From positions 1-64,000 of the forward strand of contig VCMS01000378.1 of assembly GCA_022539475.1 (NCBI GenBank): 64,000 bases of DNA, given 5' to 3'. A program made the translations under genes and the position numbers. Source of the DNA: Gracilaria domingensis. Lineage: Eukaryota > Rhodophyta > Florideophyceae > Gracilariales > Gracilariaceae. Positions 20,576 through 30,021 of the stretch are shown one piece after another (the first letter of the stretch is position 1; each line of letters begins with the position of its first letter). The notes beneath the pieces were generated by a model. That model had not been told where the DNA came from. It made no database searches and worked only from the letters and a program-made list of their open reading frames with translations.

Positions 20576-22228
20576 TCAAGTACGAGGATACTGCATACCA
20601 AATATCTCCGCCCGTAGGCGATGTTCAGCCCTTGCAGCGTGCCAAAAGACAAGATGGTGTACATCTCTGAGATTCGAGACACTTAGCAGCTCCGACCTAT
20701 GTCCCTTCGGCAAGTGAATGACTCTGAGCCAGGGGTCCTTGTGCTCAATTACGTTCTTCCCTTGCCATTCCTGCGGTCTCAGCCTGGCATACCCGCACCA
20801 TGATGGGTTCGGTGGGCCATCATATGGGTCTCCTCGAACAAGTCCGTGCTTCTCAGATTCCGGAAGAGCTGTAGGTAACTCGTCATCAAATGACCCCCCA
20901 CCTGTCTGTTGCTGATCGTCTGGCGCAGCATCTTTCTCGACGGTGACAACCCGTGGAACTGTCACAGAAAGAAGCTCTTCGTCATCCACAAATGCAGAAC
21001 TGCCTAGAGTCTCTGCATTCGCTCCCTCTCCCAATGCCACGAACTGAACCTTCATCGACCTTACTCTCAGCACATGTTCATTTAGTTGAGACATCAGGTC
21101 ATCCGGTGTCATGCTGTTCAGAGTAGATCTCATCTGTTGTGTGAAAGTCTTTCTCCGTTTCTTCCTCGGCGGAGCCCGCTGTTCTTCTTCAGAGCTATCC
21201 AGAACTTCTATGACACCTCGATTTCGGCCGTGCTCAATTTCCCTATAACTCACCTGCGCCCGTTCTCCTGCACTTCTTCGCGGCTCCCCTTCTTCACTGG
21301 CAGATGTTGCAGCATCGGCAGCGGGAGTCCTCCTCTTCGTCACGGACTGCTTCACTGGTGCGGGGGGCGGAATTACCTTGAGCATCGTCCGCAATCGATT
21401 CTGAACGGAAGTCGTGGCAGTTCTAATTGAGTTCGTCCTGCTCCGAACACGCGGCAATGTGTTGAAGTTCACATCTTGTCCCAAAAGGAACTGATACACA
21501 GATGCGTTGTTGTCTGGGTCTTCAACGTCATCTTCATTGAATGGAGCAGAAAGACTGACTTCGCGTTTCAGGAACACTTCCATGGACTCTTCCTCGTTCA
21601 GTTCATTCCTCACTGCTCGAGCCGCGCGGAACAGAGACACTGCTCTATCATAAAAGAAACCTTGAACCTCCTCAAAGCTTTTCCATTGCTTTGTCTTGGT
21701 CGACTTGCCATTCAATAGAAACATCTGAAGACAATCAAGAATGAAGGAAAACTCCTCGGCATCCAAAACATATAGCGGAGTATGGGACAGATGTGTGAGA
21801 CCTATGTCACTCACAATCTCACATATATCCTCGAAATGGGCCAGCATTCCCTCACGAGACATGAGTTGCAGGGCGACATTGGCATATCTCAGATACTGAC
21901 GCTCTTGCACAGTCCCAATCAGTTGGCTCTCCTTCAACACTTCTGTCACTTCTGCAGGATCCACGTCTGCCGGCGTTACCCCCTCAACATCTTCAATTAG
22001 AATGGCGACCACACTAACTATAGAGTGTATCTTGTCTGCAAATATCATCCTTCGCATGGTACTCATCGACTCATTGAGGTACGAAGCAACACATAACAAT
22101 TCCTTCATCCCAATGGGCCTCCCATCTCTTCGTATCAGCAGATTGCAACGCCAAAACTTGGCTAATCGCTTCCACTTCGGTGCACCAGTCGCTGCCAAAT
22201 ATTGTATAGCTTTCACGATGCAAACCAT
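20576..22228 (-). CDS. Helical and disordered middle part of the ParB-like protein
   Basis: An open stretch of 550 codons; only codons after about 22090 (from LNESMSTMRRM) look like protein, since the first part overlaps the ParB-like frame. It contains a helical region, a Ser/Arg/Glu-rich linker with PPRKKRRKTF, a possible nuclear localisation signal, and a C-terminal block (GPPNPSWCGYARLRPQEWQGKN) of unknown function. It continues in frame, apart from a stop codon, into the dioxygenase-like region. It follows the ParB-like frame with a frame change around 22080. Confidence 0.5.
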   Translation of the reverse strand: MVCIVKAIQYLAATGAPKWKRLAKFWRCNLLIRRDGRPIGMKELLCVASYLNESMSTMRRMIFADKIHSIVSVVAILIEDVEGVTPADVDPAEVTEVLKESQLIGTVQERQYLRYANVALQLMSREGMLAHFEDICEIVSDIGLTHLSHTPLYVLDAEEFSFILDCLQMFLLNGKSTKTKQWKSFEEVQGFFYDRAVSLFRAARAVRNELNEEESMEVFLKREVSLSAPFNEDDVEDPDNNASVYQFLLGQDVNFNTLPRVRSRTNSIRTATTSVQNRLRTMLKVIPPPAPVKQSVTKRRTPAADAATSASEEGEPRRSAGERAQVSYREIEHGRNRGVIEVLDSSEEEQRAPPRKKRRKTFTQQMRSTLNSMTPDDLMSQLNEHVLRVRSMKVQFVALGEGANAETLGSSAFVDDEELLSVTVPRVVTVEKDAAPDDQQQTGGGSFDDELPTALPESEKHGLVRGDPYDGPPNPSWCGYARLRPQEWQGKNVIEHKDPWLRVIHLPKGHRSELLSVSNLRDVHHLVFWHAARAEHRLRAEIFGMQYPRT

Positions 22229-23375
22229 CTACAATGAAGTACTTCTCCGTTAGGCGTTCCTTGTCAGTATCCCTCTCTCCCGTAGTAGCATCTTGTAAGG
22301 CCGCCACTGGAGAACCCATCGACTGCAATATCCCCCGCTCCTCCATACTCTTCACAAGGGCTTCAACGTGGCGTTTACCTACTCCACGGAGTAAATTGGG
22401 CGGAGTGTCCACCAGAGTGATGTCAACAGTAACAACAACCATCCGGTAGTAATTGAGGTTCACCTTTGGTACCTTCTGACGAATTCGTCTGTACGGCTTG
22501 CTCCGAGTAGGTGTCCCTTGTGTTCCAGACCGCTCGCCAGAAACACTTGAACGTGCCATTCTTGCGGACAGAAACACAACGTCATCTTCCTGCTGCTCGG
22601 CAGTTTCTGGTGCAGTTTGGGGTACAGATGGACCAGCTCCTTGTGCGGATTGCGCATCCGCGTCTGGAAGGGGACCTTTTATGATCTCATCTTCCTCCTC
22701 TTGCACAGCCGTCCCCTGCTGAACCGTCTGTTTCGACGCAGAAGATTCCCTTGTGTCGACGGTCTGATTCATCGCAGGAGAATCCGTTTTCGACGCAGTG
22801 GGCTTCGTAGCGGAGGTAGACTTTGTTTGACCTGTCTGCTTCGTAGATGGGGATGCTCTCGTCTCCATAGACCGCTTCGTAACAGACGACGGACCTGCCG
22901 GCCGAGGTGCTACTGATGCGCTACCTCTCGGTGTTGATGAACTTCGAATTGGCTCCGTGCGGCTTGTCGGCGTCATCACCTCACTCATAGCGCTCACCGT
23001 TCCTCGCTTGGACGCCGGAATGCTGGCTGCCACCGGTTCCATCATTTTCTCATCCCAAGGAGCGGCCGTCCGGAGATCCTGGATACATTGTGGAAGATCC
23101 AGGCCCTCCGCCCGGTAAGGGTAGAACGTCTGACCGCTTCGACTGATGAGAATATTATGAACCACCACAAGACTTGGGTCCAATTGCTTACCGTGCAACT
23201 CGCGGCGTAGAACACTTCCAATTCCATGCAACAACGCTTCCCTGACTATCACCTTTCCTTCATTCTCAATATCCATCTGCAGAGAAACCCGCATTCCACC
23301 TTGCAATAATCGAGTGCTCCCCCGAGTGCGAGGAGTCACGCTTTGCGTACGCTTTCGAACACTAGTTGGCTTCAT
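22071..23375 (-). CDS. ParB-like nuclease/CTP-binding-fold domain protein, N-terminal part
   Basis: The first 434 codons of the leftward unit. Residues ~1-300 are low-complexity Ser/Thr/Pro/Arg-rich and probably disordered. The C-terminal part (about 22290-22400) fits a ParB/sulfiredoxin-fold domain: RHVEALVKSMEERGILQ, then a loop, then YFIVDGLHRESYTIF, the counterpart of the ParB box II region (V.DGxHR). In bacteria such domains bind CTP and DNA; in eukaryotes they are rare. The ATG at 23375 is the first in the frame, just left of the palindromic divergent promoter region. Confidence 0.6.
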   Translation of the reverse strand: MKPTSVRKRTQSVTPRTRGSTRLLQGGMRVSLQMDIENEGKVIVREALLHGIGSVLRRELHGKQLDPSLVVVHNILISRSGQTFYPYRAEGLDLPQCIQDLRTAAPWDEKMMEPVAASIPASKRGTVSAMSEVMTPTSRTEPIRSSSTPRGSASVAPRPAGPSSVTKRSMETRASPSTKQTGQTKSTSATKPTASKTDSPAMNQTVDTRESSASKQTVQQGTAVQEEEDEIIKGPLPDADAQSAQGAGPSVPQTAPETAEQQEDDVVFLSARMARSSVSGERSGTQGTPTRSKPYRRIRQKVPKVNLNYYRMVVVTVDITLVDTPPNLLRGVGKRHVEALVKSMEERGILQSMGSPVAALQDATTGERDTDKERLTEKYFIVDGLHRESYTIFGSDWCTEVEAISQVLALQSADTKRWEAHWDEGIVMCCFVPQ

Positions 23376-23406
23376 GTTGAACAGCTATTGCAGTGAAAGG
23401 TGTATA

Positions 23407-23745
23407 TCAACAATACGCTCGCTCTGGACGATACAAGAACGGATGCGAGCCTTTAAATGGCGACTTACGCTGGGCACCCCCGCTTTCGGCAGCTCCTCCC
23501 AGCGCACTGCCAGTCTCGTCCGTGTCCTGTCCATGGCCGCTCGCACGCTGATTGTACGCTTTAGAGTCGTGGAGTTCGCGCAATGATGACTCACGCGAGC
23601 AATGGTCGCGCTCTCTAAACAAGCTCTTCAAATGCTTTGCATAGTAGTCAAGAGTACACTCATTCACTTCCATGTACAGCCTACTCCCGCAAATACACGT
23701 GGACAGCGGCGCCAACGTACCGGCGGCCGGGTGTAGCGAAATCAC
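23407..23745 (-). CDS. Doubtful small ORF with Cys/His pattern
   Basis: A 112-codon frame upstream of the ParB-like gene, partly inside the left palindrome arm. It contains CICGSRLYMEVNEC with a following His and Cys, which could be a zinc site, then a Gln/Arg/Ser-rich tail. It may be an upstream exon or chance. Nothing else supports it. Confidence 0.2.
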   Translation of the reverse strand: MISLHPAAGTLAPLSTCICGSRLYMEVNECTLDYYAKHLKSLFRERDHCSRESSLRELHDSKAYNQRASGHGQDTDETGSALGGAAESGGAQRKSPFKGSHPFLYRPERAYC

Positions 23746-24309
23746 TGCGCGGCGGCGTGTTTTGCGAGGTCCCGGGAAGGAGCTGGAATGTGGCCAGAAC
23801 GTTCCCGCGGGCGGGGGGGGGGCGGTCGTGTTAGAGTACCTACCCTAACACGACCGGACCCCCCCGCCCGCGGGCATAAAATCGCACATTTTTCAAAAAA
23901 TCGCCCAAAACGTGCCCGCGGGCTGGGGGGGGGTCCGGTCGTGTTAGGGTACCTACCCTAACACGACCGACCCCCCCCCCCCCCCCGCCCGCGGGCACGT
24001 TCTGGCCACATTCCGGCACCCTCCGGAGACCTCCCAAAGCACTCCTTCCGGCTCTTCCGGCAGTGATTTCGCTGCACACGCCGTGCACATATATCAAACT
24101 AGAGAAAACTAGCGCTTCACACCCACTTGATCCGCGACTTTTAGCACAATACGCGACCTTTGCAATAGCTCCGAATCGCGACGTGGCCGACACGCGACGC
24201 TATCGCACCAAGCGGACACGGACACGAACGAGACTGGCATTGCGCTGGGAGGAGCTGCCGAAAGCGGGGGTGCCCAGCGTAAGTCGCCATTTAAAGGCTC
24301 TCATCCGTT
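23438..24309. promoter_or_regulatory. Large imperfect palindrome between divergent genes
   Basis: Outer arms 23438-23530 and 24214-24309 are reverse complements over most of their length, including the shared AGCCTTTAAATGGCGAC block. Inner arms 23785-23826 and 23983-24014 (GGAATGTGGCCAGAACGT and its complement, then G runs) lie within. The region separates the leftward ParB/dioxygenase unit from the rightward methyltransferase-SET unit, so each start sees a mirror copy of the same control sequence. TTTAAAT in each outer arm could serve as a TATA box for its gene. Confidence 0.65.
23823..23969. repeat. Two 34 bp palindromes with telomere-like core among G/C runs
   Basis: 23936-23969 is a perfect palindrome-type hairpin whose arms read CGGTCGTGTTAGGGTA and its complement around CC. 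23823-23856 is the same with one mismatch. Each core holds TTAGGGTA..TACCCTAA. Both are flanked by runs of 7-16 G or C, which may form quadruplexes. Confidence 0.8.
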
Positions 24310-24534
24310 GTTTGCGCTGAAGCCATGGATTCCACCGATGATGGAGAGGAGGTACATCCTATCGACATGAGTGCTCCCCCTCCGGCGTTCCATGCATATG
24401 TCAGACTTTTCTTGGTTCTTCGCGATGCTTTGGCAAACAGCGATGGAGGCCCTGATCGGCCACGGGACGTGGGGTTTAGAGGGTTAATATAGTTCTGCGC
24501 CGAGAACTATAAGAGTATTCCGGAGGCAAGGAAG

Positions 24535-27462
24535 ATGTTTGAGGAGGCCACTAACTCCAAGAACCTGCAGAACTTGACACTGCAACAGCTGCGAAAGAGT
24601 TTTGTGAATAACAAACCTGTGGAACAACGATATCTTGTAACGAAGCTTCTTGACCAGAAGGACGGGGATGAGGACCAGAGACTGCGCGATTTTTTTCTTC
24701 TCTCTATGGATATGGGTATATACCTACCGGTGCGATGCCTGGTTGGTTATTTCATGACCAGGAGAAAGCAGGTTCTGAAGACGACAGTGTTCATCCCACC
24801 AACAGCTGTGAACCCATTTGAAGTCGTTATATACTTATCATACCTCGGCCACATAATGGGAGAGAACGACAACATCCGAATGATGAAGAAGAAACAACCG
24901 AAAAAGAAACGAAAAGTGAACCATGCACCATCTGTGTACATACCCACTTTTACGTCGTTCTCCAAAGACAACTGTGATCGACTGGGATTCGCTATCAGTG
25001 AGGTCGTATGGGCATGGAGTTGTTTTGCGGCTCATCTTGGATACACGAACGTTCAGCACATGGTGAAACCATACATTTACATGAATATGCAGACGTTGAA
25101 GTATACGGCGCTAGAGACACGGGAGTCTGGTTATGCCCCGCCGAGCCAGAGTACTCGATTCAACACACAGGATGTGCCACAGAGCAGTACTAGTGGATCG
25201 GTGGAGACCTTGAGTGATGGATGCGATACAAACCTCCGAATACTGGCTGAGGAATTTTTGACAGACCTCGAAACCATATGCACCCACGATAGCCTCTATA
25301 GCTTACGGGCTGATCAGATGAGGAACTGGATAGAGTTTTCGGAGATACGGATGGATACCGTATCTGGTTCTGACTCCGGTGCGTTGCCTGCTCGATTTCA
25401 GAAGTTTTCGGAGTTGCTATGGAAACCGATACAGGATATGCGTCATGCGGCAGGGTTCCATGTCGGCATTCACGCGAAACCTGATATTGAACTGACGAAA
25501 ACCCCTAAAAATTCCGGTAAGGCCGAACCTTCTTCGACCAAGTCTGCCCCACCCCCACCTCGTCGAGAGTGTATGAACCTCGTGAGCTCCGATAGCGACG
25601 ACTTCGAGAAGCCGGTGAATCTTGCGGAGCATGAATCTCGGGTTGCCGGTTACAACATCCAAAAGACTGGTATTGAGCCGCCCATGAAGGGGATATCCAG
25701 TCTCCTTCGAATGAATATGGACAAGGTGTGGAAGGGGATGAGAAAGTCACACTTTGTAGCGTACAACTGTGACATGAAGGACCTGAGGCACACACACGAA
25801 ACGTTTGTGAATCAGAGTGAGATTTTATGGGGTGAGGCACAGCTTGTCCTAACAGACCCTCCCTTTAACACTCGAAGGAAGAGGAACAAACGGAATAGTG
25901 CTCACGATGTCTTCAGTGAGGATGACATGATCCGTACGGCTGACTTAATAAGTTCCGCGCTTCGGTCAGGTGGGCACTTCATTGTATTCTGTGCCATGGC
26001 ACAGTTTCATGTTTGGCACAGGATACTTTCGGAAACGGCGAGTACTAAAGATGAAGCTGGAAGCGAAGATAAACCAGAACTCACGCCTTCGTTTAAAGTG
26101 GATGCGAATCCGCTGGTGTTCATCCGGGATCGAAGTAATGTTGGAGGGAATCCACGGAAGTTTGGGATACAGCCCGTAACGGAGTACGCCGTTCATGGGG
26201 TGAAGCGTGGATTGCGACCATCGGAGGAAGCCAGTCTTACTCCATTTGAGGAGAACAATTTTATTCCTTCTACTTTCCCGGCTAACAGGAATGTAATTGA
26301 CCGGGTGCCAAAACCGAGAGCGGGAGAGTGGTTGACATGGAAGGTACATGAGCCAGGTAGTTCAGTACCAGGTGGGCAGTACATAAGACCGGAGCAGAAG
26401 TCGAGGGAGTTGATGAACGAGTTGATATGTCGCTTCACAAGACCGGGTGATCTTGTCATGGACATGTTCGCGGGAACTTTTTCTACGGGTATGGCGTGCC
26501 TGTCGCTGACAAAGCATAGGAAGTTCTTGGGGTGCGAGAAGAATAGGCCATGTTTCAGCCATGCGAAGCACCATATAACGACTCTTATGGCCGAAGTCAT
26601 TCGCGGGGGGAAGAATGACATCCTGGTTGAACAGGAGGTGGTGGATGCGGCTTCAACGACTTATGAACGGGTTCCACATCGAGACCGAGGTCGGCTTGAA
26701 TGGGAGGCTCCATTTGGTTACCCTCAGTACCAAGTGATGCCTGCACATATTACTCAGTTCCTAGGAATATACTGGAAGGACTGGGACTTTGTCGACAAGT
26801 GTGGACAGCATACTGTAGATCTTTGGGAGGAGAAGTACCGAGGAGCTCTGAATCTAATGGATATGCATATGCTGTTGACTGTTGAAGCCAATCGTTATCG
26901 CTTACATGTAGCATCTTCTAAGATTCGACATCCCCGTGCTGGTATGGGGGTGTTCACGGAACATAAGATATTGGCTGGGGAAACTATCTGTCATTTTTAT
27001 GGAACTTTGGTATACACGGATCTGACGAACCGGAAGGAAAGACACTTTACGTATGGAAGTGGCTGTCTCGGAGCAACTCCAGTGCGGTACAAGTTGTTTT
27101 CTATGATGGTCACTGTGACTGGTACGGAGTTTCTGCACCTGAGGAACAGACCAGGACAGGCTCAGGATAGAAAGGAGAGCGAAGTCTACATTGTTCCGGC
27201 GCCTTTTTGTATCGGGGGCTACATTAACGACGCCGGATATCATGCCGGGGATCCCGATTTAACGCAGCCCCGGTCAAACAGGACTCGAAGTGCCAATGTG
27301 CAGGTGGTGGAAGCGAAGTCCGTGATACAGTTTAAGTCCGACCTTTCTAACTATGCCCTACTTCGTTGTAGAGCAGTAAGAGATATTGAGAGGGGCGAAG
27401 AGCTGTATTTCAACTACGGAGAGCAGTACGCCTGGGACTGGGCTCTGACATTGGAGCAATAG
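24535..27462 (+). CDS. DNA N4-cytosine/N6-adenine methyltransferase fused to a SET domain
   Basis: A 975-residue protein. The same frame also reads from an ATG at 24325, just outside the palindrome, apart from one stop codon near 24490, so the original start was probably there. Residues 1-400 are unrecognised, with a basic stretch (KKKQPKKKRKV, likely nuclear). Residues ~441-444 are DPPF, the catalytic motif IV of amino-methyltransferases. Residues ~643-652 are DMFAGTFSTG, the S-adenosylmethionine site (motif I). The order IV before I marks the beta class (N6_N4_Mtase family). Residues ~795-970 form a SET domain: GMGVFTEHKILAGETI, GYINDAGYH in place of the NH motif, and RGEELYFNYGEQY at the end. 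One protein could thus methylate DNA and a histone or other lysine. Confidence 0.85.
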   Translation: MFEEATNSKNLQNLTLQQLRKSFVNNKPVEQRYLVTKLLDQKDGDEDQRLRDFFLLSMDMGIYLPVRCLVGYFMTRRKQVLKTTVFIPPTAVNPFEVVIYLSYLGHIMGENDNIRMMKKKQPKKKRKVNHAPSVYIPTFTSFSKDNCDRLGFAISEVVWAWSCFAAHLGYTNVQHMVKPYIYMNMQTLKYTALETRESGYAPPSQSTRFNTQDVPQSSTSGSVETLSDGCDTNLRILAEEFLTDLETICTHDSLYSLRADQMRNWIEFSEIRMDTVSGSDSGALPARFQKFSELLWKPIQDMRHAAGFHVGIHAKPDIELTKTPKNSGKAEPSSTKSAPPPPRRECMNLVSSDSDDFEKPVNLAEHESRVAGYNIQKTGIEPPMKGISSLLRMNMDKVWKGMRKSHFVAYNCDMKDLRHTHETFVNQSEILWGEAQLVLTDPPFNTRRKRNKRNSAHDVFSEDDMIRTADLISSALRSGGHFIVFCAMAQFHVWHRILSETASTKDEAGSEDKPELTPSFKVDANPLVFIRDRSNVGGNPRKFGIQPVTEYAVHGVKRGLRPSEEASLTPFEENNFIPSTFPANRNVIDRVPKPRAGEWLTWKVHEPGSSVPGGQYIRPEQKSRELMNELICRFTRPGDLVMDMFAGTFSTGMACLSLTKHRKFLGCEKNRPCFSHAKHHITTLMAEVIRGGKNDILVEQEVVDAASTTYERVPHRDRGRLEWEAPFGYPQYQVMPAHITQFLGIYWKDWDFVDKCGQHTVDLWEEKYRGALNLMDMHMLLTVEANRYRLHVASSKIRHPRAGMGVFTEHKILAGETICHFYGTLVYTDLTNRKERHFTYGSGCLGATPVRYKLFSMMVTVTGTEFLHLRNRPGQAQDRKESEVYIVPAPFCIGGYINDAGYHAGDPDLTQPRSNRTRSANVQVVEAKSVIQFKSDLSNYALLRCRAVRDIERGEELYFNYGEQYAWDWALTLEQ

Positions 27463-27707
27463 ATGAGTTCAGTACCGAATAGAAAGTAAATATGCTTGTG
27501 AATGTTGCAGCTGTCTGCAATACGCGTTGTTGTACATGTACACTGGAGCTCTTCATCTGTAACGGCGATATTTGCGACCCATTGGGCACCTCAAATTCCT
27601 AAAAAACAGAAACTGCGGAGTCTCCCGGAATATCTGAACCATGCACCACCCCCCTCACCCCTTCCCCCCCAACAATTTCGTTTCATTACCCCGTTTATCT
27701 CCACAAC

Positions 27708-29102
27708 ATGGGTATAACGCCGAGAAAGCGAAATAGTACGCAGCGGAACAAGAGTGGACAGAAGAAGAGAAGAGCATCGGATGATACGAATCAGGCTACA
27801 AGCACCGCACTTCCTAAACGGAAGTCGTCCTCGACGAAGGAGAGAGTCAGTGGGCGTCCTTCTACAGTACTCTCTCGCCCATCTCTAAGCGGAGCGTCTT
27901 CCGGGATTGCGTCAAGAATTCGTGGATCAGCGAACGATGTCGTGCCGTCAACTGCCGATAATGCAAATCGTGCATCTGTCTCTGCTCCTCAAGAAGATGA
28001 GGTAACTCGGCCCAGCGGGTCAGGACAGGAGGGCATGACAACTGGAACTGAAGAGGTTCGTATGACACCAAAACCTTCATGTCCCCGGCCGATATCGAAG
28101 ACCGGAGCTACTGGGGCGCGGGTTACGCCGCCCAGTGGATCTGGACAACAAGGGACAATGACGAAAAGTCGTGAGAGCCCTAGTATATTAAGATCGTCAC
28201 GTCCATTCCTGTCTTCTAGAACTGGGGCCGCTATGAATCGTATCATGCCTGGCAATGGGTCCGGACAAGGGAGAAAGACAATAAGAAATCGAGAGACAAC
28301 TGATAGACGAGGTACTCCTCGACCTTCCCCTCTTTCCAGAACGGGGGCCGTTGCAGCTCGTACGAGGCCCAATTCATCTGATATACCATGCCATGGAGGG
28401 AGACAGACACGGGAGTTGGAGCTCGGAGCCGTGCTAAAGGTGGACACAGAACGCCTGCGGCCTCTCGTGTCTAAAGGTATGGCACATGACGATAGTTCCG
28501 ATAACGAAATAACACCGAATCCTGCGGCATTACCGGGGCCTGTCGCCGAAGAAGCTAGGGAAATACCGGAAGATATCCACACTGTTGTGAAATCAACCTC
28601 TATGAATAGACGTGATCTTTTAAATGAACTCAATTGCTTGAAAGAAAAGGTTAAGACGCTACAAGAGGACTTGATGGTTCGGGGAATTCTAGTGAAGGTC
28701 GCCCAAGAGCAGAGTACGGCTTTGAAAAAGAGGCTTGAAGAGAAGGATCTAGTCATTGAAGAGCTAAGAGAGGCACTGAGACAGGAGGGAGATAGGAGTA
28801 CACGTGCTGGTGAACCTGGGCAGATAGGTCGAAAGAAGCATAAAATTGAGGTGTGCGACGAGTTTCGAGGGGTTGCTCGAGCAGTGTATCAAAACATGCT
28901 GACGTGGGCAAGGAGAGAAACAAGTGAGCTATGGCTCGAAGGTGAGTCGCTCACCCGAAATTGGGGTAACCGTGTCGAGAAGGTGGAAGACGCAACTGAG
29001 AGTGGGGAAGGACTTATTGAGCCGGAGGACGGTGGTTCATACATGGTTCCTAAAAACCCGTGGAGCTCTTGGGCAGTTTTAGCATGTTCACACCGTCGGT
29101 AG
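27708..29102 (+). CDS. Basic, repeat-bearing coiled-coil protein, N-terminal part
   Basis: A 464-codon frame from the ATG at 27708, 245 bases after the methyltransferase-SET gene. Residues 1-250 are basic and disordered. They contain about three diverged ~45-residue repeats, each with a Gly/Ser/Gln start (PSGSGQ, GNGSGQ) and ending like SRTGA. Residues ~300-360 (LLNELNCLKEKVKTLQ...) have heptad-like spacing and should form a coiled coil. The C-terminal part continues, after a frame change near 29080, in the segment 29119-30021. I do not recognise the family; it may be a DNA- or chromatin-binding partner of its neighbours. Confidence 0.5.
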   Translation: MGITPRKRNSTQRNKSGQKKRRASDDTNQATSTALPKRKSSSTKERVSGRPSTVLSRPSLSGASSGIASRIRGSANDVVPSTADNANRASVSAPQEDEVTRPSGSGQEGMTTGTEEVRMTPKPSCPRPISKTGATGARVTPPSGSGQQGTMTKSRESPSILRSSRPFLSSRTGAAMNRIMPGNGSGQGRKTIRNRETTDRRGTPRPSPLSRTGAVAARTRPNSSDIPCHGGRQTRELELGAVLKVDTERLRPLVSKGMAHDDSSDNEITPNPAALPGPVAEEAREIPEDIHTVVKSTSMNRRDLLNELNCLKEKVKTLQEDLMVRGILVKVAQEQSTALKKRLEEKDLVIEELREALRQEGDRSTRAGEPGQIGRKKHKIEVCDEFRGVARAVYQNMLTWARRETSELWLEGESLTRNWGNRVEKVEDATESGEGLIEPEDGGSYMVPKNPWSSWAVLACSHRR

Positions 29103-29118
29103 ATGGGGGGCAGATGCT

Positions 29119-30021
29119 TTGCTGAAGAAAATGGTTGAAAGCGAGTTGAAGGAGTTGAGCTGGGAAGGTATTAGAAAAGCATCTCTTACCGACAGGTGTA
29201 TACTGGAACTTTGTGCAGATATGTGCCTTAGGCAGAGAATGCGGCAGACCATGAGTGACGTCGTGGGCGTTCGGAAGAGAAATAAGAGGGATAAACTATT
29301 TCTGCTCCTGGGGTACGATCTGATTTGGAGAAGAACAAAGCTGGTAGAAGAGAATGCTGACGAACTCACAATGCAGTTGAAGGAAGCGCAGGAGAACATA
29401 CTGCGTCTTGACGAAAATGGTGTACCGAACACTTCATGGTGGAGAAAAGCCCCATTTGTTCGTCTAAAGTACTCTAATGCGGACAATGTCGAAGATATGC
29501 CGACGGAAGATCAAGACTTGTTCTTCCGAAACCGTGTCGGGGTACAAGTACTGAAGGAGTTTATTGGGTATGATGTGGAAGACAAGGATACGGGCACCTT
29601 TTTAGATGGCACAATACTGTTGCTCGCACGTTTGGACGCTTGGGTGTTGACGGTTGTGACCCTTCTAAGTACGGATGTGTCAAGGGGTGGCCAGAGACAG
29701 AGACTGTTTACAAAGAAGTTTGACGAACTGCTACCTCTGTGTTTAAACAATGTTCTGGGGGATGTTGGGCAACGTGTCTTGAGCACCAATTCCAGCGAGT
29801 TTCATAATTTTGGAACGACAACGGAAGATTGGACTAAGGTTCTTGGTAATGACATGAGAGAGGCTACATTTGGATATCGAATGCCGTCGAACGGAAGACT
29901 TTACCTCACTGTAAAAGAACATTTTTTTATTGACAGTGTGAGCCGAAGATTGGGTTCTATTAGCGATTGTTTCGTTGGTGAATGCGAGGAAGGGGATATG
30001 GAGTTCAAGGAAATGGACTGA
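29119..30021 (+). CDS. Unknown protein segment, probably the C-terminal part of the preceding gene
   Basis: A 300-codon frame without a good start codon, open from just before the end of the 27708 frame. It begins LLKKMVESELKELSWEG and contains a helical domain with EFIGYDVEDKDTGTFLDG and a C-terminal region with FGYRMPSNGRLYLTV. Composition looks protein-coding on this strand. The simplest reading is one ~770-residue protein with one frame change. No known domain is recognised. Confidence 0.45.
   Translation: MLKKMVESELKELSWEGIRKASLTDRCILELCADMCLRQRMRQTMSDVVGVRKRNKRDKLFLLLGYDLIWRRTKLVEENADELTMQLKEAQENILRLDENGVPNTSWWRKAPFVRLKYSNADNVEDMPTEDQDLFFRNRVGVQVLKEFIGYDVEDKDTGTFLDGTILLLARLDAWVLTVVTLLSTDVSRGGQRQRLFTKKFDELLPLCLNNVLGDVGQRVLSTNSSEFHNFGTTTEDWTKVLGNDMREATFGYRMPSNGRLYLTVKEHFFIDSVSRRLGSISDCFVGECEEGDMEFKEMD

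Noticed and set aside
23823-23969. Internal telomere repeat
   Set aside because: TTAGGG occurs only once per palindrome arm, not in tandem; it is a palindrome core and not a telomere.
23840-24193. Minus-strand frame across the palindrome centre
   Set aside because: It is made of G/C runs and palindrome arms; its length follows from GC content.
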